Positions 44,202 to 54,250 of a stretch of 64,000 nucleotides of DNA are shown here, one piece after another. The stretch is from contig JAFGXY010000007.1 of assembly GCA_016936395.1 (NCBI GenBank), positions 1-64,000 of the forward strand. Reading direction: 5' to 3'. The notes beneath the pieces were generated by a model, which saw only the letters and a program-made list of their open reading frames with translations, did not search any database and was not told the origin of the DNA. This DNA is from Paracoccaceae bacterium (GTDB taxonomy: Bacteria; Pseudomonadota; Alphaproteobacteria; Rhodobacterales; Rhodobacteraceae). Made by a program: the position numbers and the translations under genes. The number at the start of each line of letters is the position of its first letter. Position 1 is the first letter of the stretch.

Positions 44202-45341
44202 TCAGCGTGGCGGCGGATTCAAGGCCTTGGTGTAGGGCTGCCAATCGGTGATGTCGGGATAGAACTGTTTTCGCCAGGCGCGCACCTGCGGGTTCATGAG
44301 CCGGCGCCACAGCGGCGGGATCATCGCGATGGCAGCCATCATTGGATAGCTTTGGGGCAGTTGCGGGGCCTCGGATGCATCATGGTTTTGCAACAGCGGA
44401 AAGCGGCGGTCGGGCTTGCTGTGGTGGTCAGAGTGGCGTTGCAGATTGATCAGCAGCCAGTTTGACGCCCGGTGGGACGCATTCCACGAATGTCGCGGCA
44501 GGACGTGTTCATACTTTCCCGCGCCCAGATGGCGGCGGGTCAGGCCGTAGTGTTCGATGTAATTGACCAACTCAAGCTGCCAGATCGCCACCGCCGACTG
44601 CCACAAGAACAGCGCCAGCCCTTGCCAACCGCCAAGCGCAAACGCCAGACCCAGCATCACCGATTGCAGCGCCCAATAGCGCCAATAGGGGTTGGTCGGG
44701 TGATGCCAGGGCAGGTTGCGCCGGGCCAGCATCGCCAGCTCTGCCCTCCAGGCAGAGCGGCGACCGTCGATCAGCACACGGGCGAAAAACCGGTGGAACC
44801 CTTCGTTGTAGCGCGCGGTCACCGGGTCGCGCGGGGTGCCGACGTAAGGGTGATGCACCCTCAGATGCGCGCTGCGGAAATGCGAATACAGCACCATCGC
44901 CAGCAGCAGATCCGCCAGCCAGCGTTCCAGCCGGTCTTTCTGGTGCATCAGCTCATGGCTGTAGTTGATCCCGATGGTGCCCGACACCACCCCCATGCCA
45001 AAGAACAGCGCGATCTTTTCGGCCAGGCCCAGATGTGCGGCTTGTGGCACATACCAGATCAGGCAATACAGCAGCGCGAACTGGATCGGGAACCAGATCA
45101 ATGTGATCAGGTGATGCCAGATCAGCTGATCCTGCGGCGTTGCAGGATCGGCGTTGTCGGGGTTCAGCCCGGTCAGTGCGTCAAGAATCGCAAACAGGCC
45201 CCAAGAACACAGCGGCAACAGCGCAACGGTCCAGCCGCCAATGGTTGCTCCGGCCAGGGCCAGCGGGATCATCCCCAGTGACAGCCAGAACGGCAGCGCG
45301 TTTTTCAGTCGGATCACCTGATCGGCGGGGATCGTGGTCAT
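44202..45341 (-). CDS. alkB: Alkane 1-monooxygenase (AlkB family)
   Basis: 379 residues. Membrane di-iron hydroxylase that oxidises terminal carbons of alkanes. Histidine boxes: NYSHELMHQKDR, HLRVHHPYVGT, the NYIEHYGL motif and LQRHSDHHSKPDRR. Several membrane helices precede the first box. It overlaps the end of mutY by four bases (ATGA), which suggests expression by coupling to the repair gene. No rubredoxin gene is adjacent, so electron donors are elsewhere. Start at 45341 (MTTIPADQVIRLKN). Confidence 0.93.
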   Translation of the reverse strand: MTTIPADQVIRLKNALPFWLSLGMIPLALAGATIGGWTVALLPLCSWGLFAILDALTGLNPDNADPATPQDQLIWHHLITLIWFPIQFALLYCLIWYVPQAAHLGLAEKIALFFGMGVVSGTIGINYSHELMHQKDRLERWLADLLLAMVLYSHFRSAHLRVHHPYVGTPRDPVTARYNEGFHRFFARVLIDGRRSAWRAELAMLARRNLPWHHPTNPYWRYWALQSVMLGLAFALGGWQGLALFLWQSAVAIWQLELVNYIEHYGLTRRHLGAGKYEHVLPRHSWNASHRASNWLLINLQRHSDHHSKPDRRFPLLQNHDASEAPQLPQSYPMMAAIAMIPPLWRRLMNPQVRAWRKQFYPDITDWQPYTKALNPPPR

Positions 45342-46441
45342 GGCGGGGCCTGAGCTTTCCTTCCCAAATCGTTTGGCATCACGCGCCTGTATCCACCCGG
45401 CAGGACATGATCCGCTGCAAGGTTCCAGGCCTTTCGCATCACTGTTGGCAGATCGGCGGGGCGAAAGTCGGCACGGTGGATCAGCGTGCCGCGCGTCACG
45501 GTTGACGTTGGCGAAAGCTCGGCCACGTGCAGGGTCAGATACAGGTGAAAATGGGTGAATGTATGGCGCACCTCGCCCACTTCGTGCCAGTCTCCCACTG
45601 CCGGGGCGGGGCCGCCGGCACCATCCCAGCCATCGCCCGGAAAGCCCAGCATCCCGCCCAGCAAACCGCGATCCGGGCGGCGTTCTACCAGCACATGATC
45701 GTCCTGCCGGGCAATCCAGACGGTGCCGCGGCGCGTGGGCTTTTCCGGCTTGGGCGTCTTTCGGGGCAGGTCGGCCTGAATGCCAGCGGCGCGTGCCCGG
45801 CAAGAGGCCGACCATGGGCACAGCCCGCAGGCGGGGTTGCGCGGTGTGCAGATGGTGGCACCAAGGTCCATCACGGCCTGAGCATGGTCGCCGGGGCGCT
45901 GCGCCGGGGTCAGGCGGGCGGCATGGGCGGTCAGCTCCGCTTTGGCGGCGGGCAGCGGTGTTTGCACCGCGAACATCCGCGCCATCACCCGCTCGACATT
46001 GCCATCAACCACGGTGGCCGGTTCATCATAGGCGATCGCGGCCAAGGCACTGGCAGTGTAGGGGCCGATGCCGGGCAAGGTCAGCAGACCCTCGCGCGTG
46101 GCAGGAAACTGCCCGCCATGGTCGGCCACCACGGCCCGCGCACAGCGCAACAGATTGCGCGCGCGGGCATAGTAGCCAAGCCCGGCCCATTCGGCCATCA
46201 CCTCTTCGTCGCGCGCGGCCGCCAGATCGGCCACATGCGGCCAACGCGCGGTAAAGCGGTGGAAGTAGTCCTTCACCGCTGCAACGGTGGTTTGTTGCAG
46301 CATCACCTCGGACAGCCATACCCGATAGGGGTCAGGCACCACGCCAAGCGCACGATCTTGCGGTGAGGTGCGCCATGGCATCACGCGGGCGCGGCGGTCA
46401 TACCATTCCAGCAGCGCATCGCTTACACCGTTGTCACGCAA
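45338..46441 (-). CDS. mutY: A/G-specific adenine glycosylase
   Basis: 367 residues. Removes adenine opposite 8-oxoguanine. The helix-hairpin-helix LPGIGPYTASALAAIAY, the catalytic Glu and Asp in MLQQTTVAAV and VVDGNVERVMAR, and the 4Fe-4S ligands in CTPRNPACGLCPWSASC are all present. A Nudix-like C-terminal 8-oxoG recognition domain ends the protein. The start is TTG at 46441, with AAGGGG upstream; no closer ATG fits. Its stop overlaps the alkB start. Confidence 0.95.
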   Translation of the reverse strand: MRDNGVSDALLEWYDRRARVMPWRTSPQDRALGVVPDPYRVWLSEVMLQQTTVAAVKDYFHRFTARWPHVADLAAARDEEVMAEWAGLGYYARARNLLRCARAVVADHGGQFPATREGLLTLPGIGPYTASALAAIAYDEPATVVDGNVERVMARMFAVQTPLPAAKAELTAHAARLTPAQRPGDHAQAVMDLGATICTPRNPACGLCPWSASCRARAAGIQADLPRKTPKPEKPTRRGTVWIARQDDHVLVERRPDRGLLGGMLGFPGDGWDGAGGPAPAVGDWHEVGEVRHTFTHFHLYLTLHVAELSPTSTVTRGTLIHRADFRPADLPTVMRKAWNLAADHVLPGGYRRVMPNDLGRKAQAPP

Positions 46442-46522
46442 TCTTTAAGCCCCCTTTGCCGCCTTGCCTCTGGCGGTGCGGCGCCCCTGCGTTAAGATAG
46501 CGACAGGATCACAGGATACCAG

Positions 46523-47062
46523 ATGGCCCGAAGCCCTGCCAAAATGCCGCCTCCATCGCGCCGGATGCGCGGGTTTGAACCCGCCTTTGGCCTGATGAAA
46601 GACCCGGTCCGTGCCGCGGGTGAGTCGCGTGGCTTTGCCGTGGCCAAACTGCTGACGCACTGGGCCGAGGTAGTGGGCGAAGAGCTTGCCCGCTGCACCC
46701 GCCCGGTCAAGGTGGGCTATGGCCGCGAAGGTTTTGGCGGCAGCCTGACGTTGCTGACCACTGGACCGATGGCCCCGATGATCGAAATGCAAAAAGAGAT
46801 GATCCGCGCCAAGGTCAATGCGATCTATGGTTATAACGCGATTTCGCGCATCCTGATCACGCAGACCGCGCCCATCGGCTTTGCCGAGGGTCACGCTGAA
46901 TTTGCGCCCGCCCCGAAGACCGAACCCGCGGTTGACCCGGCGATCAAGGCTGCCGCCAGCCAGACCGCCGCCCCGATCCATGACCCCGGCCTTCGGGCTG
47001 CTCTTGAAACTCTGGCGGAAAACATCCTAAACCGTCGCAAGACGACAGAAGGTAAGCAATGA
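46523..47062 (+). CDS. DciA-like / DUF721 family protein
   Basis: 179 residues. N-terminal DUF721 (DciA) domain: PVRAAGESRGFAVAKLLTHW then AEVVGEELARCTRPVKVGY, followed by a shorter variable C-terminal part with Pro/Ala. DciA proteins load the replicative helicase DnaB in most bacteria that lack DnaC. Assignment rests on this domain. The gene overlaps the DsbA-family gene by four bases (ATGA). The 80-base gap to mutY is a divergent promoter. Confidence 0.82.
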   Translation: MARSPAKMPPPSRRMRGFEPAFGLMKDPVRAAGESRGFAVAKLLTHWAEVVGEELARCTRPVKVGYGREGFGGSLTLLTTGPMAPMIEMQKEMIRAKVNAIYGYNAISRILITQTAPIGFAEGHAEFAPAPKTEPAVDPAIKAAASQTAAPIHDPGLRAALETLAENILNRRKTTEGKQ

Positions 47063-47736
47063 TGTCGATGAAAACCACTTTGGCCGCAGTGGCGGTGATC
47101 GCCGTGGCCGGTCTTGGCCTTTGGGCCTTTGCGCCGCAGCAGACCACGCAGTCGCTGCTGCCGGTGCCTTCGGCCAACGCCCAGGAAACCGCCGCCCCGA
47201 CCGCAGCGGTCGAGGTCAAGGACATGACGCTTGGCCCGGTTGACGCCAAGGTGACCGTCATCGAATACTCATCCTACACCTGCCCGCATTGTGCGACGTT
47301 CCACACGCAGGTCTTCAAGCCGTTGAAAAAGGACTACATCGACACCGGCAAGGTGCGGTTTGTCTATCGCGAGGTCTATTTTGACCGTTATGGTCTGTGG
47401 GCGTCGATGGTGGCGCGCTGCGGCGGCGAGATGAAGTATTTCGGGGTGCAGTCGATCCTGTTTGACAGCATGCAGGACTGGGCGGGATCGAATGATCCCA
47501 ATGTGGTGGTCGGCAACCTGAAAAAGATCGGTCGCACCGCCGGGATGGACGATGCCCAGCTTGACGCCTGCCTGAACGATGGGGCCACCGCGCAGGCGAT
47601 GGTAGAGCGGTTTGAGGCGTCGATGCGTGAACATGACATTCAGGGCACGCCATCCTTGGTGATCAATGGAACCAAATACCCGAACATCTCATATCGTGAT
47701 CTGAAAAAGATCATTGATGCCGAGCTTGCCAAGTAA
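47059..47736 (+). CDS. DsbA-family thiol-disulfide oxidoreductase, periplasmic
   Basis: 225 residues. N-terminal signal or anchor (TTLAAVAVIAVAGLGLWAFA). Thioredoxin fold with active site SSYTCPHCATFH (Cys75 and Cys78) and the cis-Pro loop IQGTPSLVINGTKY. Helical insertion between them fits DsbA/thiol:disulfide interchange proteins. It likely introduces or isomerises disulfides in exported proteins. Located between dciA-like (ATGA overlap) and a CoA-transferase gene whose ATG directly follows the stop. Confidence 0.9.
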   Translation: MMSMKTTLAAVAVIAVAGLGLWAFAPQQTTQSLLPVPSANAQETAAPTAAVEVKDMTLGPVDAKVTVIEYSSYTCPHCATFHTQVFKPLKKDYIDTGKVRFVYREVYFDRYGLWASMVARCGGEMKYFGVQSILFDSMQDWAGSNDPNVVVGNLKKIGRTAGMDDAQLDACLNDGATAQAMVERFEASMREHDIQGTPSLVINGTKYPNISYRDLKKIIDAELAK

Positions 47737-48861
47737 ATGCCCGTCCCGCTGGCCGGCGTAAAGGTCGTCGAACTGGCGCGCATCCTTGCCGGGCCATGGG
47801 CGGGGCAGACCCTCGCCGATCTGGGGGCCGATGTGGTGAAGGTCGAGGCCCCCGAGGGCGACGACACCCGCCGCTGGGGCCCGCCGTTCCTTGAGCGTGA
47901 GGGCGACCGGTCAGCCGCCTATTTCCACGCGGCCAATCGCGGCAAACGGTCAGTGGTTTGCGATTTTCGCACGGCGGAGGGGCAAGAGGTCGTGCGCCGA
48001 CTGGTTGCCGATGCCGACGTGGTGATTGAAAACTTCAAGGTTGGCGGTCTGAAAAAATACGGGCTTGACTATGCCAGCCTGCACAAGCTGAACCCCCGGC
48101 TGATCTATTGCTCGATCACCGGCTTCGGGCAGGACGGCCCTTACGCGCATCGGGCGGGGTATGACTTCATCATCCAGGGCATGGCCGGGTTGATGAGCGT
48201 GACGGGTGAGGCCGAAGGCCAGCCGCAGAAAGTGGGCGTTGCGGTGACCGATATCTTCACCGGCGTCTATGCCGCGACCGCCATTCTGGCAGCCTTGCAT
48301 CAGCGCGCGCAGACCGGCACGGGCCAGCACATCGACATGGCGCTGATGGATGTGGCGGCGGGCATCATGGCCAATCAGGCGATGAATTACCTGGCCACCG
48401 GGATAGCACCGCAGAAGATGGGAAATGCGCATCCCAACCTTGCCCCCTATGCGGTGTTTGACTGTGCCGATGGCTGGGTGATTCTTGCCACCGGAAATGA
48501 TGCGCAATATCAGCGGCTTTGCGCAGTTCTGCGCCTGCCCGACATGGCAAGCGACCCATGCTATCTGACCAATGCCGACCGTGTGGCCAACCGTGCCAGC
48601 CTGACCGCGCGGTTGACAGCGGCAACCAAGGCGTGGACCAAGGCTGACCTTCTGGCTGCATGTGAGGCCGAGGGCGTGCCGGCCGGGCCGATCAATGATC
48701 TGGCCGAGGTATTTGCCGACCCGCAGATCGTGGCGCGTGGCATGCAGATCGCGCCGGGGGGCGTGCCGGGTGTGCGATCGCCGTTCCGGTTCTCGGATGC
48801 TGATCTGGCGCTGGACATGCCTGCGCCAAGACTGGGCGAGCATCAGTCAGAGCTTGGCTGA
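47737..48861 (+). CDS. CaiB/BaiF family CoA-transferase
   Basis: 374 residues. Class III CoA-transferase: [40 protein letters not shown], the [18 protein letters not shown] segment and the catalytic Asp region [14 protein letters not shown]. Transfers CoA between an organic acid and an acyl-CoA; the substrate pair cannot be told. Its ATG directly follows the DsbA-family stop codon (TAA-ATG). The last 15 bases overlap the convergent lpxK gene. Confidence 0.92.
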   Translation: MPVPLAGVKVVELARILAGPWAGQTLADLGADVVKVEAPEGDDTRRWGPPFLEREGDRSAAYFHAANRGKRSVVCDFRTAEGQEVVRRLVADADVVIENFKVGGLKKYGLDYASLHKLNPRLIYCSITGFGQDGPYAHRAGYDFIIQGMAGLMSVTGEAEGQPQKVGVAVTDIFTGVYAATAILAALHQRAQTGTGQHIDMALMDVAAGIMANQAMNYLATGIAPQKMGNAHPNLAPYAVFDCADGWVILATGNDAQYQRLCAVLRLPDMASDPCYLTNADRVANRASLTARLTAATKAWTKADLLAACEAEGVPAGPINDLAEVFADPQIVARGMQIAPGGVPGVRSPFRFSDADLALDMPAPRLGEHQSELG

Positions 48862-49836
48862 CGGACCTTGCGCCAGCAGCCGCGCCAAAGCCGCGTCCAG
48901 CAAGGTGGGATCATCGATCTGCAACCGCACCACCATGGCCAGAACCCGGCGGCGATGCGCCTCGGGCAGGCGGACCTGATCCTTTTCGGTGGTCACAAGT
49001 TGGGCGCCCATGCTCGCGGCCTCGGCCTCCAGCCGGTTCAGCAGGATGTCGGAAATCGGTTGGTGGTCGTCGAGGGCCACGGTTTTCACCACATCGGCAC
49101 CTTCGGCCCGCAGGGTGGCAAAGAATTTTTCCGGGTTGCCGATGCCGGCGAAGGCCATCACCCGCAGGCCCCACCAATCCATTCCCATTTGCACAGGTTG
49201 CAATCGACCCGTCAGCAGCGGCACCGCAATCTGCTCAGACCATTGCCTTGCAAAGGCTTTCTGCGCCTCTGGCGGGCCGATCGACAGCACGAAATCCGCG
49301 CGCGCCAAGCCCTTGTCGACCGGCTCGCGCAGCGGCCCGGCAGGCAGGCACAGGCCATTGCCAAAGCCCTGCGCTGCGTCGACAACGATGATCGACAGAT
49401 CCTTCACCACGCCGGGGTTCTGAAAACCGTCGTCCAGCACGATCACCTTCGCGCCTGCCGCCTCGGCCGCGCGAACCCCCGCCGCCCGATCCTTGGACAC
49501 CCATGTTGGTGCAAAGGCCGCCAGCAGCAGCGGCTCATCCCCCATTTGTGCCGCCGTGTGGCGTGTGGGGTCCACCTGCACCGGCCCCTCGGCGCTGCCG
49601 CCATAGCCGCGTGACACCACATGCGCGCCTGCAAGGCGCGGCAGAAGGGCAATCACAGTTGGCGTCTTGCCGGTGCCGCCGACATTCAGATTGCCGACGC
49701 ACAGCACCGGAACCGCAGCCCGATACCCCGGATGCGCCACCCGTCGTGCGGTGCCAAGGGCGTAAAGCGCCCCCAGGGGCTGCAACGCCCGCGCCGCCCA
49801 TCCGGCCCTGCCCTGCCAGAACGCGGGCGGTCGCAT
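48847..49836 (-). CDS. lpxK: Tetraacyldisaccharide 4'-kinase
   Basis: 329 residues. Phosphorylates the 4' position of the lipid A precursor. P-loop [35 protein letters not shown] and [15 protein letters not shown] are family motifs. The N-terminus carries the membrane-association segment. Its ATG overlaps the waaA stop (TGATG), so the two lipid A genes are coupled. Confidence 0.96.
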   Translation of the reverse strand: MRPPAFWQGRAGWAARALQPLGALYALGTARRVAHPGYRAAVPVLCVGNLNVGGTGKTPTVIALLPRLAGAHVVSRGYGGSAEGPVQVDPTRHTAAQMGDEPLLLAAFAPTWVSKDRAAGVRAAEAAGAKVIVLDDGFQNPGVVKDLSIIVVDAAQGFGNGLCLPAGPLREPVDKGLARADFVLSIGPPEAQKAFARQWSEQIAVPLLTGRLQPVQMGMDWWGLRVMAFAGIGNPEKFFATLRAEGADVVKTVALDDHQPISDILLNRLEAEAASMGAQLVTTEKDQVRLPEAHRRRVLAMVVRLQIDDPTLLDAALARLLAQGPSAKL

Positions 49837-51032
49837 CAGAGGTTTCCCTCTAGGCCCGAACGGACCAGGGCAAGAACCCGCTCGGTGACCTCGGCCCCAT
49901 CCGATGCCACCGTCCAGGCAGCCTGCGCAAGGCGCGCTGCGCGTTCTGGCGACAGAAGGTCTGACAAGGCTTCACTCAGATCGGTGGCATCTGACACAGC
50001 CCGCGCCGCCCGCGCAGCCCCCAACCTGCCGAATGTCTGGCCAAACCCGCCCGGACGCGCGCCGTAAAGGATCGCCGATCCAAGAGCCGCCGGTTCCATC
50101 GGGTTGCGGGTGCAGCCCTGCCCGGCAAGGCTGCCGCCCAGAAAGGTGATCGGCGCAAGGCGATACCAAAGACCCAGTTCCGCCGTGCCATCGGCCACAT
50201 ACACCTCGACATCGGCCTCGGGTTCCTGATCTGCGGCCCGTTGTGCCACAACCCAACCTTCGTCTTCGGCAAGCCGCGCCGCAAGCGGTGCCGCCCGCGC
50301 CGACTCTTCTGGTGCGATGATCAACAGCAGCCGATGCGACTGGCTTTGCACCGCACGATGCGCAGCGATCACCACGCTTTCCTCGGCCTCGGGCAGACCC
50401 GCCGCCAGCCAGACCGGCCGGGTCGCCAGCAGTTTTGCCAAGGCTGCACGTTCAGCCTCAAGGCAGGGCAGCGCGGCACTTTCTTCTTCCATCCGGCCAG
50501 TCACTTCCACGCGTGACAGCAAGGCCCCGGCCTTGCGAAACGCCCGTGCCGAAGGCTCATCAATGCAAAAGATCGCGCGAAAGCTTTGCAAGGCGGCGCG
50601 GGTCAGGCCGGGATACCAGCCTTCGCGGGTGCGCAAGACATACGGCGACCGCCCATCCACCATCAGCACCGGCACCCCACGTTGGTTTGCAGCATGCAGC
50701 AGGGCGGGTCGCAACTCGCCATCCGAGAAAACCACCACCTCTGGCTGCCAGTGGTCCAGAAAGGCCCGCACCTCTTGCGTCGTATCGTCGGGCGGCGGAA
50801 CACACAGGCAGGCCCCGCGCAGCGCCACACCTTCGGGGCAGGTCACCAGAACACTGGTCCCCACTTCGGATGTGACCCGCAAACACAGCGCTTGCAAGGC
50901 ACGTGATGCCTCGGGCGACGGGGCGTGCATCCAGATCAACCGCCCGGCAGGCCGCTCGGGCCAGATACCCGGCTTTGGCGCATCCTTTCGGGGGCGCAAA
51001 TTGTAAAGCGTCAAGCCCAGTGACTGGACCAT
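49836..51032 (-). CDS. waaA: 3-deoxy-D-manno-octulosonic acid (Kdo) transferase
   Basis: 398 residues. Glycosyltransferase (GT-B fold) that adds Kdo from CMP-Kdo to the lipid A precursor. The C-terminal donor domain shows [45 protein letters not shown] and [20 protein letters not shown]. The N-terminal domain is shorter and diverged from E. coli WaaA but retains [10 protein letters not shown]. The start at 51032 fits, and DUF4170 lies 13 bases upstream on the same strand. Immediately followed by lpxK. Confidence 0.93.
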   Translation of the reverse strand: MVQSLGLTLYNLRPRKDAPKPGIWPERPAGRLIWMHAPSPEASRALQALCLRVTSEVGTSVLVTCPEGVALRGACLCVPPPDDTTQEVRAFLDHWQPEVVVFSDGELRPALLHAANQRGVPVLMVDGRSPYVLRTREGWYPGLTRAALQSFRAIFCIDEPSARAFRKAGALLSRVEVTGRMEEESAALPCLEAERAALAKLLATRPVWLAAGLPEAEESVVIAAHRAVQSQSHRLLLIIAPEESARAAPLAARLAEDEGWVVAQRAADQEPEADVEVYVADGTAELGLWYRLAPITFLGGSLAGQGCTRNPMEPAALGSAILYGARPGGFGQTFGRLGAARAARAVSDATDLSEALSDLLSPERAARLAQAAWTVASDGAEVTERVLALVRSGLEGNL

Positions 51033-51045
51033 ATCGGCCGCCGTT

Positions 51046-51291
51046 TCACAGGCCCAGTTCTTCGGTTGCGGACGCCGCTTGTTCTTCGTCGCGCAGCCGA
51101 TGGATATGCGCGATGAAATAGCGCATGTGGGCGTTGTCAACTGTGCGGTGCGCCTCGGCCTTCCAGGCTTTGTGGGCCGCCTCGTAATCGGCGAACATGC
51201 CAACGATGTGGATGTCGTTCACGTCCTTGAAGGTCGATTTTGAGGGGTCCACGAGTTCGCCGCCAAAGACAAGATGAAGGCGCTGGGTCAT
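51046..51291 (-). CDS. DUF4170 family protein
   Basis: 81 residues, one soluble alpha-beta domain: LHLVFGGELVDPSKSTFKDV, then IVGMFADYEAAHKAWKAEA, and a conserved AHMRYFIAHIHRL. The family is restricted to alphaproteobacteria and usually lies beside waaA, as here. Function unknown; a role in lipopolysaccharide synthesis is inferred from context only. The start at 51291 fits. Confidence 0.88.
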   Translation of the reverse strand: MTQRLHLVFGGELVDPSKSTFKDVNDIHIVGMFADYEAAHKAWKAEAHRTVDNAHMRYFIAHIHRLRDEEQAASATEELGL

Positions 51292-51462
51292 TGGTCTGCT
51301 CCGTCTGATACGGGGATATCCCCTTTGGCGGCACGGTAACGATGCCACTTGCAGGGTCAAGCCCGGTTCCGGGCAGATGCACATTACCGTTTTGGAAAGA
51401 TTCGCCCGCTAGCCTGCCAAAAGCCGGCGGAGAAACCGCGGGCAGACAGGCGGGTGAACCCC

Positions 51463-52167
51463 ATGACTCGGCATCTAATGGTTTTGGGCTGTACGCTGGG
51501 TGCGCTTGCAGGTGCGTTTGGCGGGTCATTGGCCCTGAGCCAGACCGGGGCGGGCGACGCGGGGCTTTGTGATCGTGCGGCGATTGCCGCCGCTGCGGCG
51601 ACAGATGTTCCCGCCAAGGTGCTTTTGGCGATCAGCCGCGTGGAAACCGGGCGCAGCAGCGACGGCCAGTTTTCGCCCTGGCCCTGGACCGTCAACCTTG
51701 AGGGTGAGGGCGCGTATTTCCCAACCAAGGCAGCGGCGGCAGATTTTGTGCGAAACGCGGTGGCGGCCGGGTCGCGCAACATGGATATCGGCTGCTTTCA
51801 GGTCAATCTTCGCTGGCACGGCAGCGCATTTGCCAGCCCGCAGGACATGCTTGACCCTGACCGGAACGCACTTTATGCCGCGCGGTTCTTATCAGGACTG
51901 CATGCCGAGCATGGCACATGGGCGGGTGCAATCGGCGCCTATCACTCGGCCACACCGGCCTTGGCCGACCGCTATCTGGCAAAAGTGGCTGTGATACTGA
52001 ACGCGCCGTCCGTTGCGCCCACCCCAGAGCCACCCACCGACGGGGCGCAGACCGGCCCCGCACCCCGCGACAACCGCTTTCCCCTGCTGCGTGGCGGCAC
52101 CGGGCGGCGGTTAGGGTCACTGGTCGCCACCGACAGCACCGCTGCCGTCCTTCCTCTGTTCCGATAG
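51463..52167 (+). CDS. Lytic transglycosylase (SLT domain), flagellar locus
   Basis: 234 residues. Signal peptide at the N-terminus (VLGCTLGALAGAFGGSLALS). The SLT-type domain has the catalytic Glu in VLLAISRVETGRSSDGQFSP, with MDIGCFQVNLRWHG and the YHSATP region after it. Such enzymes cut peptidoglycan to let the flagellar rod pass. The C-terminal 60 residues are Pro-rich and variable. Begins 17 bases upstream of flhA on the same strand, consistent with a flagellar role. Confidence 0.85.
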   Translation: MTRHLMVLGCTLGALAGAFGGSLALSQTGAGDAGLCDRAAIAAAAATDVPAKVLLAISRVETGRSSDGQFSPWPWTVNLEGEGAYFPTKAAAADFVRNAVAAGSRNMDIGCFQVNLRWHGSAFASPQDMLDPDRNALYAARFLSGLHAEHGTWAGAIGAYHSATPALADRYLAKVAVILNAPSVAPTPEPPTDGAQTGPAPRDNRFPLLRGGTGRRLGSLVATDSTAAVLPLFR

Positions 52168-52174
52168 GCCCGGA

Positions 52175-54250
52175 ATGCCCCCCATGTCGCGTCTGTCAAA
52201 CCTGTTTCAGCCGACCATCCTGCTGGCACTTGCCCTGATGGCAGTCATCGTCATGATGGTGCTGCCGGTGCCGGCCTGGATGCTGGACATCGGCCTTGCC
52301 CTGTCCTTCGCTCTGGCCATTCTTATGCTGACGGTGACGCTGTTCATCGAACGGCCTCTGGATTTTTCGGCCTTTCCAACCATTCTTCTGGCCTCGCTGA
52401 TGCTGCGGCTTTCGCTGAACGTGTCGTCGACGAAGCTGATCATTGGCGAGGGTCATGCCGGCACCGGGGCTGCGGGGGCGGTGATCGAAGGCTTTGCCAG
52501 TTTCATCATGGGTGGCAACGTCCTGCTGGGCGTCGTCATTTTTTGCGTGCTGCTGATCGTGAACTTCATGGTCATCACCAAAGGCGCCGGGCGGATGGCC
52601 GAGGTGGGAGCGCGTTTCGCGCTGGACGGGATGCCCGGACGCCAGCTTGCCATTGACGCCGACATGGCCGCCGGCGCGATTGACCATAGCGAGGCCAAGG
52701 AACGGCGGGAACGCGAACTTGCCGAGACCAACTTTTTCGGCTCGCTCGACGGGGCCTCAAAATTCGTCAAGGGCGATGCGGTGGCGGGCCTGCTGATCAC
52801 GCTTTTGAACATCATCATGGGCCTTGTGATCGGGGTGTTCCTGCACGACATGCCGATCGGCCTTGCGTTTGAAACCTATGCCATCCTGACCGTGGGCGAT
52901 GGTCTGGTCAGCCAGATCCCGGCGGTGATCATCTCGGTGGCGGCCGCCCTGCTGTTGGCGCGCGGTGGAACCAAAGGCACGGCGGACGTGTCGTTCTTTG
53001 CCCAGCTTGGCCGCTATCCCGGCGCACTGGGCACGGTTGCGGTTCTGATGGCGTTGTTCGCCCTTGTTCCCGGCATGCCATTCGTGCCCTTCATTCTCGC
53101 CGCTTCGGGGCTTGGGTTCCTGGCATGGCGGGTGCATCAGCGTGGCGGCGTGCCGCCGGCGGCAGAGACCGCGACACCCGAACCCCCGCGCAAGCGCCCC
53201 TTGGGTGACATGCTGGATTTCGACGAAATCCATCTCGAGTTTGCCCCGGATCTGGTCAGCATGGTGCTTGATCCGGCAACTGGTCTTGACGGGCGCATCG
53301 GCAACATGCGCAACCATATCGCGACAAGCTACGGCGTCATCCTGCCCGAAATCCGGCTGACCGACGAGCCTGCCCTGCCGAACGGCAGCTATCGTATCCG
53401 CATTCAAGGGGTGGAACGGGTGACCAATCGGCTGATGCCGGACCGATCCCTGGTCTTGCTGACCGAAGGGGTGCCCGCCCCTGAAGGCGTCGATGTCAGT
53501 GAACCGGTCTATGGCACACCCGCGCGCTGGATCCGGCCCGATTTCCAGGAAGATGCCGTGATCGCGGGCCTGACCGTGGTGTCACCGCCCGAGGTGCTTG
53601 CCACGCATCTGCTGGAAACCATCCGCGGTAATCTGGCGCGGTTGTTGTCGCTGCGCGGGTTGCGGCGGCTGCTGGATGAATTCGTCAACGTCTCGGACCC
53701 CGCACGCGCCGAAGGCAACCGCAAGCTGCTGGACGAAATGATCCCGGACAAGGTGCCGCTTGACCTGCTGCTGTCGGTGCTGCGGCTCTTGCTGGAAGAA
53801 CGGGTGTCGATCCGCAACCTGCCGCTGATCCTTGAAGCCATTGCCGAAGGCCGCGGCTTGCCATCGCCCGAGGCGATTTGCGAACATGTCCGTCAGCGGA
53901 TCGGCTTTCAACTGGTCGCCGATCTGAAACGCAAGGACGGCACAATTCCCCTGATCCAGATCGCGCCGGAATGGGAAAAGACCTTTGCAACCTACCAGAT
54001 CGATGGCGATCGCGGGCATCGCGACGTGGCGCTTCCGCCCGATCAGTTTGCCCGGCTTGCGGGTCTTCTGGCTGAAAAGCTGAACCGCGCTGCCGAAACC
54101 GGGGTCACGGCCGCCGTGGTCACCTCTACCCTGCGACGGCGGTTTGTGCGCACCGTTCTGGCGGCCAAGGGCCTGAGTGCCCCCGTCTTGTCCTATGAGG
54201 AAATCGGGCTCGAGGCGCGGCCCGCAATCGTCGGGCTGGTGCCGCAGTGA
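52175..54250 (+). CDS. flhA: Flagellar export gate protein
   Basis: 691 residues. N-terminal part with eight membrane helices and the FHIPEP signature region (LRLSLNVSSTKLIIGEGHAG, FVVITKGAGRMAEV-like). C-terminal cytoplasmic domain of about 350 residues that docks chaperones and substrates (motifs LEFAPDLVSMVLD, GRIGNMRNHIA). FlhA energises export with the proton-motive force. Two ATGs, 52175 and 52184, are near; the second has better GGA spacing. Overlaps fliR by four bases. Confidence 0.97.
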   Translation: MPPMSRLSNLFQPTILLALALMAVIVMMVLPVPAWMLDIGLALSFALAILMLTVTLFIERPLDFSAFPTILLASLMLRLSLNVSSTKLIIGEGHAGTGAAGAVIEGFASFIMGGNVLLGVVIFCVLLIVNFMVITKGAGRMAEVGARFALDGMPGRQLAIDADMAAGAIDHSEAKERRERELAETNFFGSLDGASKFVKGDAVAGLLITLLNIIMGLVIGVFLHDMPIGLAFETYAILTVGDGLVSQIPAVIISVAAALLLARGGTKGTADVSFFAQLGRYPGALGTVAVLMALFALVPGMPFVPFILAASGLGFLAWRVHQRGGVPPAAETATPEPPRKRPLGDMLDFDEIHLEFAPDLVSMVLDPATGLDGRIGNMRNHIATSYGVILPEIRLTDEPALPNGSYRIRIQGVERVTNRLMPDRSLVLLTEGVPAPEGVDVSEPVYGTPARWIRPDFQEDAVIAGLTVVSPPEVLATHLLETIRGNLARLLSLRGLRRLLDEFVNVSDPARAEGNRKLLDEMIPDKVPLDLLLSVLRLLLEERVSIRNLPLILEAIAEGRGLPSPEAICEHVRQRIGFQLVADLKRKDGTIPLIQIAPEWEKTFATYQIDGDRGHRDVALPPDQFARLAGLLAEKLNRAAETGVTAAVVTSTLRRRFVRTVLAAKGLSAPVLSYEEIGLEARPAIVGLVPQ

